Shown in pieces: positions 43,970 through 54,300 of a stretch of 64,000 bases of DNA. The position numbers and the translations under genes are program-made. The notes under the pieces are model-generated. The model saw only the letters and a program-made list of their open reading frames with translations. It made no database searches and was not told where the DNA came from. The DNA comes from Aspidiotus rigidus (taxonomy: Eukaryota > Arthropoda > Insecta > Hemiptera > Diaspididae), in NCBI GenBank assembly GCA_035079385.1, contig JAVHKY010000054.1, forward strand, positions 9,525,501 through 9,589,500, read 5' to 3'. Each line of letters opens with the position of its first letter. Position 1 is the stretch's first letter.

Positions 43970-46900
43970 TGCATTTGCCACAACGCGTTCTACTTCTCTC
44001 AAATGTTTGTATTGTGAAATTTCATGGTTTTTTCCCTTGTGGAAAGACGGCAATGCGAAATTTTTCCTTGGTGCCAACACTTGATTTTTGTTTGTTTGTC
44101 ACTTTGCATTTACCGGAACGCGTTTTGCTCTTCTTAAAGTGCGCGTCATGTAAAATTTTTGTACTTGCTACAACGCGTTCTGTTCTTCTGAAAGAAGTTG
44201 TTACAATAAATCTTAGCTTCTTTTTGCCTTGAAGATCGACCGCATTGTGCAGGACTTTTTCCCCGTTGGCAGTACCTAATTTTTGTTTGTTTGTCATTTT
44301 GCGTTTGGCTGAACGCGTTCTGTTCTCTTCAAAAAGCTAATACTTTGAAATTGTTGGTATTGTTCTTTTATTTGACAAAATGTATTATCTGCCTTCTCCG
44401 CATTGTCACCACTTAATTTTTGTTTGTTCGTTGTTTTGTATTTACCAGAACGCGTTCTGTTCTCCTGAAAGAAGTTTTAACATAAAATTTTAGCTTCTCT
44501 TTCCCTTCTGGATCAACCACGTTGTAGAGCACCTTTTCTCTATTGCCAGCATCTAATTTTTGTTTGTCTGTCATTCTGCATTTGCCTGAACGCGTTCGGC
44601 TCTTTTCCAAAATTTATCATACAGTGATATTGCTGGTTTTGTTCTTTTTTTGACAGAACACATTATGTACTTTTTCCGCATTGCCAGCACTTAATTTTTG
44701 TTCACTTTTCGTCTTGCATTTACCAGAACGAGTTCTGGTCTTCTCAAAGTCCGCTTAGTAAGTATAAAATTTTTGTATTTGCTAGAATGCGTTCTACTCC
44801 TCTGAAAGAAGTTGCTACAAAATGGTGGCTTCTTTTCCCCCCTGGTGAAGTGACCGCATTGTGCATTTTTTCCCAATTGCCAACACCTGATTTTTGTTTG
44901 TTCGTTGTTTTGTATTTACCAGAACGCGTTCTGTTCTCCTGAAAGAAGTTGTAACATAAAATTTTAGCTTCTTTTTCCCTTCTGGACCGACCGCGTTGTA
45001 CAGCACCTTTTCCCTATTGCTAGCATGTAATTTTTTTTTGTCTGTCATCCTGCATTTGCCTGAACGCGTTCGGCTCTTTTCCAAAATTTATCATACAGTG
45101 ATATTGCTGGTTTTGTTCTTTTTTTGACAGAACACATTATGTACTTTTTCCGCATTGCCAGCACTTAGTTTTTGTTCACTTTTTGTCTTGCATTTACCAG
45201 AACGCGTTCTGGTCTTCTCAAAGTCCGCTTAGTATAAAATTTTTGTATTTGCTAGAATGCGTTCTACTCCTCTGAAAGAAGTTGCTACAAAATGTTGGCT
45301 TCTTTTCCCCCCTGGTGAAGTGACCGCATTGTGCATTTTTTCCCAATTGCCAACACCTGATTTTTGTTTGTTCGTTGTTTTGTATTTACCAGAACGCGTT
45401 CTGTTCTCCTGAAAGAAGTTGTAACATAAAATTTTAGCTTCTTTTTCCCTTCTGGATCGACCGTGTTGTACAGCACCTTTTCCCTATTGCTAGCATGTAA
45501 TTTTTGTTTGTCTGTCATTCTGCATTTGCCTGAACGCGTTCGGCTCTTTTCCAAAATTTATCATACAGTGATATTGCTGGTTTTGTTCTTTTTTTGACAG
45601 AACACATTATGTACTTTTTACGCATTGCCAGCACTTAATTTTTGTTCACTTTTCGTCTTGCATTTACCAGAACGCGTTCTGGTCTTCTCAAAGTCCGCTT
45701 AGTATAAAATTTTTGTATTTGCTAGAACGCGTTCTACTCCTCTGAAAGAAGTTGCTACAAAATGTTGGCTTCTTTTCCCCCCTGGTGAAGTGACCGCATT
45801 GTGCATTTTTTCCCAATTGCCAACACCTGATTTTCGTTTGTTTATTATTGTGTATTTGCCAGAACGCGTTCTGTATTTTGAAAGTGCTCACAACGTAAAA
45901 TTGTAAGTCTTGTTCCTTTGTTGACAGAACACAATCATTATGCGCCTTTTCCTCATTGCCGGCATTCCATATTTTGTTTGTTTGTAATTTTGCATTTGCC
46001 AGAACGCGTTTGCTCTTCTCAAACTCAAAGTGCGTTTAATTTAAAATTTTTGTATTTGCCACATCGCGTTTTGCTTTCCTCAAAACGCTCATTGTGTTAA
46101 GTTTCGAGTTTTCTTGTTCTTTTGTTGAGGAAATGTGTTAAGCGTATTTTCCCCCATTGCTAGCAGTTGATTTTTGTTTGTTTGTCATTTTGCATTTGCC
46201 TGAACGCGTTCTGCTCTATTCAAAACGCTCACACAGTGACATTGCCGATTTTGTTCTTTTTTTGACAAAACGCATTATTTACCTTTTCCGCATTGCTAGC
46301 ACTCAATTTTTGTTTGTTTGTCGTCTTGCATTCGCCAGAACGCGTTTACCCTACTCAAAGTGCGCTTAGTGTAAAATTTTGTATTTGCTAGAACGCGTTC
46401 TGTTCTTCTGAAAGAAATTAGTGACGAGAAATTTCGGCTTCTTTTTTCCTTGTGAAGCGACCCATTGTGCATTCTTTCCCAATTTCCAGCACCTGATTTT
46501 TGTTTGTTTGTCATTTTCTATTTGGCAGAACGCATTCTGCTTTTTTGTTGGTGCTCACAGTGTAGAATTGTAGGTTTTGTTCTTTTGTTAACAGAACACG
46601 ATCACTATGCCCCTTTTCCTCATTGCCAGCATTCCATTTTTGTTTGTTTGCCATTTTACATTCGCCAGAACGCGTTTGCTCTTTTCAAAGTACATTTAGT
46701 GTAAAATGTTTGCATTTGACAATGCGTTCTGCTCTTCTCAAAGCGCTCATAATGATGAATTTCAAGGTTTTCTTATTCTTGTGTTGAGGAAATACGTTCA
46801 GCGTTTTTCCGCCATTGCCAGCAGTTGATTCTTGTTTGCTTGTCGTTTTGTATCCAAAAGTAGCCCTAACCAGAAATGTTGTTTTTCTTCCCTCTTGTTA

Positions 46901-47160
46901 GCAGACCGCGTCGTAAACTTTTCCCCCTTTGCCAAGACTTGATTTTAGTTTGATCATTTTTCATTTGTTAGAACGCGTTCTGCTTTTTTTAAAGCGCGCT
47001 TAGTGTAACATTTTTGTATTTGCTAGAACGCGTTCTGTTACTTGATTTTAGTTTGATCATTTTTCATTTGTTAGAACGCGTTCTGCTTTTCTTAAAGCGC
47101 GCTTAGTGTAACATTTTTGTATTTGCTAGAACGCGTTCTGTTCTTCTGAAACATGTTGTA
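43970..47160. repeat. Palindrome-bearing satellite with 470-bp higher-order repeat
   Basis: The 12-bp palindrome AGAACGCGTTCT or a close variant recurs nearly 30 times. Spacings are remarkably regular: 137-141 bp, interrupted by single steps of 52-62 bp. In 44,451-45,862 the pattern 138-138/141-138/140-55 repeats three times as a 470-bp higher-order unit whose copies are almost identical. The flanks (43,970-44,400 and 45,900-47,160) are more diverged. Inside each monomer are TTGTTTGTTTGT, a GAAAGAAGTTGT block and an ACAGAACACATTATG-type block. A 104-bp tandem duplication ends the array (46,943-47,150). Frames of 60-90 residues on the minus strand recur with the 470-bp period and are satellite translations. 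Confidence 0.9.
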
Positions 47161-47164
47161 ACAT

Positions 47165-48251
47165 GAAATTTTCGCTTCTTTTTCGCTTGTGAACTGACAA
47201 CGTTCTGCACCTTTTCCTCATTACCAGCACTTGATTTTCGAAGTCAGTCCATTGTGAGTGTATTTTTCCCACCTTTCCCTCAAAAAATAGGAATTGGTTT
47301 GAAATTAGCCAAGTTTAAACTTGTAAGGAAAAGGGTGACTTACATCTTTGTACCAACTTTGCGCATGGACATGGGTCAATGAACGCTATTTTCCTCAATC
47401 GGCAATCGGGGTGGAGGGGTTGGAAGTTGAATGTAGCTGCTATTCCTGGTATTTTAATTGGAGAAGCGTGACCAAGACCACACTTCTTACCTAAGCGTAA
47501 AAAGACGGACGCGCGCATCAAAGTATGATCATCCATACATACTCGCCAAAGGCTGAATTATAATTTACGAAAGAGAAAATCGAGCTCCTTGAACGTAGAT
47601 CCGTCACACACGCACATGCAAGACGAAATGATATTCTCCAGTTACATGTTCCTCGAAGGTGAAATTTCGCGTACATAAAGATAGTACGTAATCGCTCCAC
47701 AAATCTACATTATACATATAAACCCAGTACGCCAGTACCGTCCACTCTCTCAGCGATGCAGCCTTCAGCACCTTCATTTACATTTATAATATTCGTGCAC
47801 AAATTCCGAACAACAATTGTGTAGGTCGCTAACCCACAACTTGTACGTACATAATGCGCGAATACATGCAAAAACATTTAAATCCGCGACTACCCAGTTG
47901 TTGGCGATTTTATTTCTACATTGTCAATTATTACCACCTTTTACCATTTAAGTACGCCGCCACCGTCGTCGTCGTCATACGTGCAGAACAGTCTGGCTGT
48001 AGCGAAATTATCTCTCTAGGTGTGCCCGCGACTATCCGCCTCTCCCTCCTTCATAACCCGTAACGCTTACTCATTTCGAATGGTATTGAAATTGTCCGAA
48101 ATTTAGGCCATTTTCGCTACCGACTCGCTCGCGTTATAAATTATCGACGACAATTTGGTTTTGATTTCCGCTGCAATATCGCCTCGAACATGTCACGTTT
48201 AATTTGCCTTATCGTTCCATCAACTTACTTTTTGCTTTTTGATAATTGCAG
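47165..48251. other. Noncoding; probably intron upstream of the CABIT exon
   Basis: No exon recognised. The final 20 bases are a good splice acceptor (T-rich tract, then TAATTGCAG at 48,243-48,251), so at least the right part is intron of the following gene. Confidence 0.6.
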
Positions 48252-50041
48252 GCAATGTTCAATCAATAATGTCAGCGGCGGACGGACAAGTGGTGGTGGC
48301 TGCAACTCGCTGGACCGAAGAAGGACAATACCTACGTGAATTCGTCGCCAAGAATCGATTACCCGCCATAGTGAAAATAATCAAAGGTCAATATGGTGGT
48401 ATCGGTGTCCCTTCACTTCCGAATCCTTGCCTGCAGTCGACCGTCTTACTGGTATCAGCGGGTAGAAGGCGTAAAATTCTGGCGCAAACGATCAAGATAA
48501 AAGAGGGTCGTCGTATGGTCGATGTTGGGCCCAAATTCGTAATTCCGGACACCTATCAAGGTTATTTCGAATTGCTCAGCGAAGATGGTCGAACCATGAG
48601 ATGCCTGGAGAGTGTAAACGAGCTCGCGCACCGTAAGTCGGATTCCGGTTGTTTGGTGCGAGACTCGATTCGCGGTATCGTCGGCCGTTACGACAACGAC
48701 GACACTTTGATCGGCGACGGCTCTAGGATCGTAAACGCTGGCGAAACACTTTTTCCCGAAGTCGAAGTGCAGTTAGGAAACTCGAAATGTAAATTCTTAC
48801 GTTGCATCGATTCTATGGGCGATATCGTTTTGTTGAGTATGGATTTAAAAGGACGCTTCAGTACGCTAGCCAAAGAGGACAACATCAGTGGGGTGCACTC
48901 GGCTAAGAACCTTCTTCAAAAACGCTTACCAGTGACCGTGCGCTTGGTGCACGGCACTCCTCCGAAAGGCTTAAAGAATTTGAATCAGTTCCTGCCGGAA
49001 ATGAGACTACTTTGTGCTTTCGAGGAAGAGCATCTATTTGCCATACCCTTGCAGAAGGATGCAAGTTCGGTGATCTCGTTGCCATTGGCAGCCCCAATTA
49101 AGCTACAGAGAGCGCGCAATGAAGACTGTCTCAAAGAGATGCGAGAGTACCAACGAATCGTCGACAAAAGTACGAAACTGGTCGCCGACAATATAAATCG
49201 CGCGTACGTTCTCGATAGTAAGTCGATCGATTCGAAATGTTTCAAGAGTTGCTCCAATGTGATGTCGAGAAGCGGTTACGCGTTGAGCAGAAGCTTATCC
49301 GCGGACACTAATTATACGTACGATATCGAGAATCGTCCTCTGAACTCCGAATACGACGAAATCGATTTGATTTACGATTACGTGAGAGGATTCGCACCTT
49401 TGCCCAAAAACATTCGATCGCCATTTAACGAATCCGAAACGAGTCACCACAAAAGGGACGCGGATATGGCAGCCATAGTCGAGAAAAATATAAAACCGGA
49501 ACCGCCGCCCATCGAGACGATACCGAAAGCAAAAATTGTGACTACATCGAAAGCGGAGAAGAGAGCGCACAGACCGGCGAGAACGATCGAGGAACCGATC
49601 GATCGTTCTTCGTATACAAAGTTATATGTGAAGAATGGTAGTTCGCAGAATCGAAGGCTGTTACGGCAGAAGAGCTCTTCGCCGTTGAAAGAGCATCCGC
49701 CGCTGCTCAAATCCGGCTCTCCTATATTCAATATTAGGTATAAGTCACTAAATAATTTGCAGCAGGCGATGGATTTGGATGGCACGCTGAACTCGAGCAC
49801 GTCCGGCGGTAAGACGAGCGCAGACTCAGCCACCGGTACCAAATTACCGGAAAAACGTTCTAAACGCATTAGTCGACCACGATCTCTAACCAATCTCGTA
49901 TGGGAGTTCCATCACGACGTGGAGAGTCGAAGTGACAGAAAACTAAAGCCGGTACGAATCGAGCCGGGAGCGATTAGACGAAATTCGACGCAAAAAAGCA
50001 ACGCTAGCAGTCAGAAACGGATTGGTACGCTGTACTTATGA
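48252..50041 (+). CDS. CABIT-domain adaptor protein (GAREM/Themis-like), terminal coding exon
   Basis: This long exon encodes about 596 residues of a protein whose first 300 or so form a CABIT module, the all-beta domain of Themis and GAREM, cytoplasmic adaptors in receptor tyrosine-kinase and MAPK signalling. Landmarks (numbered from an assumed residue 1 at 48,239): FVAKNRLPAIVKI (35-47), VDVGPKFVIPDTYQGYFELL (94-113), KGRFSTL (204-210) followed by KRLPVTVRLV (228-237). A tyrosine-rich patch EYDEIDLIYDYVRG (371-384) and a basic, Ser-rich tail follow, ending RPRSLTNLVWEF (546-557) and IGTLYL. An acceptor (TAATTGCAG) precedes 48,252, so the exon is internal or second. The first in-exon Met is at 48,269, and upstream exons may add residues or only 5' UTR. 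A strong donor TGAG|GTGAGT follows one base after the stop. No SAM domain is present in this exon. Confidence 0.85.
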
Positions 50042-50050
50042 GGTGAGTAC
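50039..50050 (+). promoter_or_regulatory. Strong splice donor immediately after the CABIT stop codon
   Basis: TGA (50,039-50,041) is followed by G|GTGAGTAC, a near-consensus 5' splice site. It implies a 3'-UTR intron or an alternative transcript end. Confidence 0.6.
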
Positions 50051-50070
50051 TTTATTTTTTATCATAAATT

Positions 50071-50076
50071 AATAAA
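50071..50076 (+). terminator. Candidate polyadenylation signal for the CABIT gene
   Basis: AATAAA lies 30 bases after the stop codon, followed by GTTGGTCATTTGTTT, a plausible GT/T-rich downstream element. If used, the mRNA would end before any downstream exon. Confidence 0.5.
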
Positions 50077-50079
50077 GTT

Positions 50080-51125
50080 GGTCATTTGTTTAAAATCAGA
50101 CAGCCTGTTTTCTGAAAAATTGATTGGGACTCATTATTGGGTTCTTCATGATTGCGTACGAGGGGAAAAGAGGTGGGTACCCCTCCCCATATTTTCTCAT
50201 AGAAGCTATTCTACAATTAAACAAAGGATGTATGGTGAAAATGTTTTGGTGTCTATCAAGGGGCAGATAGAAGTCGACTGCCCAAGGCTTCGAAAGGCTG
50301 AAAAAACTCGGTGAAATTCGAGAATTTGAGTTAAATTTAATGGAGTAGTTAGCCGTTTATTAAGGGCCAAAAATAGAATTCAAACACAGCGAAATTTCAG
50401 TACTTGAGCTATTTTGGGAAAGAAGGGCAAAAAAATTTCGTCGCTAGGAGCCCACAGATGTGTTCGATGACAAGGTCACCAAGAAGAATCTATTCAAGGG
50501 ACAATCTAAAACAGTGCACTTCCATTCTCCGATCCCTTATTCAAAGACTTTCTATCAGGAAAAAATTGGAAAATTTTATATCATTTTCTGTTTGGCGCTC
50601 GCATCCAGAATTTCTCAATACCCACCACTCCTTTTACTCGACAAAGAACCGTACTTAGCTATATAAAGATGAGACTTAATTTCTTAGGAGGGAAAATCAA
50701 ATAGGGAAGAAATTTATTGCCTAAACTCAGCAGTTCTAAGTTATGGAAAGTTGTTCGACGCTGAAGCTGTAAACTGGCCCAGGAAAGAGAGGTCGTATCA
50801 GCCATGAGAATTTCGTACCTCGTTTCCCCCAGGAAACGGCCAAAAGATTTAGACTAACTTGAAGCAAGTCCTAAAACCTAATCGTTATGACGAAAAGATC
50901 TCCAGAAAAAAATATACTTGGAAGAAACACATCATGAAGCATTGTCTTCTTCCCACTCACCATCAATTGAGCCAGAACCACTATTTCTGAAAGCTGTTAT
51001 AATTTGTTTATGACTATCGTATAACGCCGGTATTCACATATTTTCAGCAGAGCCTTTCCTGATATGCTTCCACTGAGAGAGAGAGTCTTAATTGAGTCCA
51101 GTTTTTCCACATCCAGTTCAAAATA
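50080..51125. other. Intergenic region between convergent genes
   Basis: No exon recognised between the CABIT stop and the SLC33A1 3' end. The short frames have no recognisable motif. Confidence 0.5.
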
Positions 51126-51127
51126 AT

Positions 51128-51133
51128 TTTATT
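51128..51133 (-). terminator. Candidate polyadenylation signal for SLC33A1
   Basis: AATAAA on the minus strand, 28 bases after the SLC33A1 stop codon. Confidence 0.5.
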
Positions 51134-51161
51134 TAGAAAAAATTTTCGCACCATGATCGTA

Positions 51162-51338
51162 TCAATTTACTCTTCTCGATGGTTTTACAGTCTTTCGAAC
51201 TATCCATTCTGAAGAATCAATATTCTCCAGTCTATAAATTTTTCTCTTGGCCCAATAGAACCAGAGGATACCTATTACAGTACACACGGCGGTTTCGACG
51301 TAGAATCCGTCCAACAGTACGGAATTGTCTTTAGTATC
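51162..51338 (-). CDS. SLC33A1 exon 9 (residues 430-487 and stop)
   Basis: Acceptor GCTTTATTTCAG; encodes DTKDNSVLLDGFYVETAVCT, the last membrane span (VIGILWFYW) and a basic cytosolic tail ending PSRRVN. Family members usually have a longer Cys-containing loop before the LDG(F/Y)YVE motif; here it is about 20 residues shorter. Confidence 0.92.
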   Translation of the reverse strand, partial: DTKDNSVLLDGFYVETAVCTVIGILWFYWAKRKIYRLENIDSSEWIVRKTVKPSRRVN

Positions 51339-54300
51339 CTGAAATAAAGCAACGCTTTATGAAAATATTCCGATCATGAGCTGAGGAGCGTGTGGCGAAA
51401 GGGTGAATTTTACCTTTAAAAAATTAGCAAAATTAGGCACAATCGACGTATCATTTAGCGGGAAACCTCCTACCTGTTTTGTTGGGGAAGCTTCCTTTGA
51501 GAAGCGTCCGCGCCCGACCTTTGAAACGTCATCAATGACCTTGACCTTATTTGGGGGATGTGAAAAATTTCAAGTTTCGATCCTCTATAGAGGAGGATTG
51601 AGAAAAGTTTGAGCTACGAACCTCTTGATAGGAGAGAATTGAAAAAATCTTGAGCTCTGGACCCCTTTTTAATGGTGGATTTCAAGCTATAAACCTATGA
51701 GCTATGCTCTTACTATTGAGTCTTGGACTGAGCATGAATTGGGCCCAGAATAGCATTTTAGGCTAGAACTTCTTGTGTCGAGACTAATTTCGAACTGTAA
51801 GGGTTCCAAGTCCTGAAAAAACATGCACGTTCGACCTTTGTGACGTGATCAAAGGTCTTGATCTCATGTAAAGATTCGGAAAACCTTTGAGCTCCGATCC
51901 TCTATTGAGGATGTTCGAGAAAAGTTTGAGCTACGAACCTCAAAATGCGGGAACTTGGAAAAATTTTGACGTCTGAACCTTTATAGAGGTGGAAAAAACT
52001 TATAAGCTGGACTTCAACTATGGAGTCTTAGGCTAGCATGAAGTCTTAAGCTGAACATAAGCTAGGCCTACCGAACTCCTTAAGTTCATACTAATTTCAA
52101 GCTACGGAAGTTCTACCTTCTGAAAACGTTTGCGTGTAATGTTTGTGACATAATTACACAAGAGGAGTGTACACCCGAAGGTGTAGCAAATTATATTGAA
52201 CCATAACCATAAATTAGAACAACGTATCGATTTGTGACATAATTTAGAGATTTGGAGAAATTTCAAATCCCGATCCTTTGTAGAGAGGACAGGAGAGGTT
52301 TGAACAAAGTTGAAGCTATGAACTTCTGTCGAGTTGGGCCTCAACTACGTAGATAGAAAAGAGAAGTGGATTCCGCGCTGCAGTTGCACCTCAATTGCAC
52401 AAAGTGTATTGGGCCCTAGTATTTTTCTTTGCCAGTCGGAAAATTTATCTTCAAACCTCTCCTCTCGCAAGAATAGGTTTCGATACACCCCTGCTGGAAC
52501 TTTCTAAAATATCAAGTCTACTCACTTTCAGTCTGATTGTAAGCGGCTCTACGAGCCAGAGACATGCGCTTGCTGGCCACCGATATCCTACGCCAGCTAC
52601 AGCGATAAATAATGTCACGTAAGTACCTCCAAATTGAGGATCGCTTATACGAGCAAAGTACGCGTAGGTCGCTATGGACATTAAATGATCAGCCATCTGA
52701 AAAATAAAGTTGATGAACGTTCATCTACTAATCCGAGAGGTAGTTTTTTAGCCCTTGCATTTCGTGTAAAAAGTATGAAATTTGGTACACATGCTCGGGA
52801 CTCCATCATAAACAATCTCAGCCATGACACTCAAGTCGGAACCTCATGTCGGCTGCCTAACTTGAGGAAGTTGATACGCATAAGACTTGAAATACTTCTT
52901 TTGGTCCGCGATTTGTATGAATTTGTCCCTGTAGAAGTTCTTTTTTGCCTCAATTCCGAGGCTTCATTGCCCTGGCGAGGCCCCTAGAGGGACGGAGGAA
53001 TTTTTTGTATCACTTTTCCCAAAATCTACGGTAAATTTCACAAAGTCCGACGAATTTTTGGAGCATTCTCTCGAATTTACCTGTACTGGAATTCAGGCAA
53101 ATTGTGGACCAGAAGAAATATTTCAGGTCCACGAGTATATCAACTCGTTCCAGTTTGGTAACTCCCAATTGTGGGACTCCTATGGAGTTCTGACTGGAGT
53201 GCTTTTTTTCATTTTTTATATTTTCATACATTTTTTTCGTTTTTATTTTTTATTCATTTTTCATTCATTTATTTATTTATTTCATTTTTTAAATTTAATT
53301 TCTATTTATTTTTTATTTTTTATCTTTCAATTTTTATTTTTAATTTTTTTTTTTATTTATTTTTCTTTTTTATTATCTTTTTTTTTTTTTTTTTAATTCT
53401 ATTTTTTTGACTTTTGACGTTATTATTAGTGGTTTTTGACGGTTTTATTTTTGCTTTTCGTTTCGATTTTTTACTTGTTTTAGTTACTTTTTATTTATTT
53501 AGATCTTTCCCTTTTACCTATTATTGCATATGATTGTGAATTTTTAAACCATTAAATTTGTTAAGACTGGTACTAGGCCAAAGATGAGACGAGCGCACGT
53601 GCGGAGAGAGTGAGCCCGCTAACAACAAGGTAGCTTAACATACAGAATACTACGTTTATACTGAGCTTATCTAAGAGTGACTGGTGATATGGGGTCACTA
53701 TGACTGAGATGGACGCATAAATCGATTCAACATGATCCATGAAATCGATTTATTACATCAAAGTGTAGCTCAACAATACTAAGAGGGGGGAGGGGGGACT
53801 GAGCTCAGAGCAAGTGGGTACATCAGCTAGTTAGCCTCTGAGATGAAACTTGTAAAACGGCAAAATGACCACCCGAAAATTTGACTTTGGATTGTAAGAA
53901 CTGAGAGAAATAAATACGAGAAGGGGACTTGAAAAAAGTTCACTTTTGCTGCCGTCCGATCCGAAGTTGTGGTTTTAAGGAGGGTAAGTGCTCTGACCTA
54001 GTTTAGGTACTTCGTTCAATATCTATATCAGAAGGAGGATTTAGCTAATCCTGTTCATAATATTTTTGAGAACATATCCAAGTAAAAGTCTTATCTAACG
54101 ACGACATACTCAACGATTAAAACGTACGGAGTAATTTGAATAGAGCCACAGAAATGAAAATACACCGGAGCGCTTTCGATTAAAAAACCATTGTCAACGG
54201 GGACGTGAAAGCAACTGAACCAACTCCGGCCGACAACAAGAACTACCGAGGAGGACATGACTGAACTAGCGAGTCATCACAATGTGAATCATACTCGTAA

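Noticed and set aside
44413..45554. Three similar minus-strand frames of 65-89 residues (MEKSRTRSGKC...) as a small gene family
   Set aside because: They recur with the exact 470-bp period of the satellite and contain the palindrome in translation; they are satellite shadows.
47315..47700. Minus-strand frames of 60-73 residues upstream of the CABIT exon as additional exons
   Set aside because: Wrong strand for that gene, no family resemblance and no consistent splice sites.
49295..49893. 149- and 91-residue minus-strand frames opposite the CABIT exon
   Set aside because: Antisense shadows of a strongly supported plus-strand coding exon.
53171..53410. F-, I- and L-rich plus-strand frames that look like membrane proteins
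   Set aside because: They translate a T-rich low-complexity tract within intron 7 of SLC33A1.
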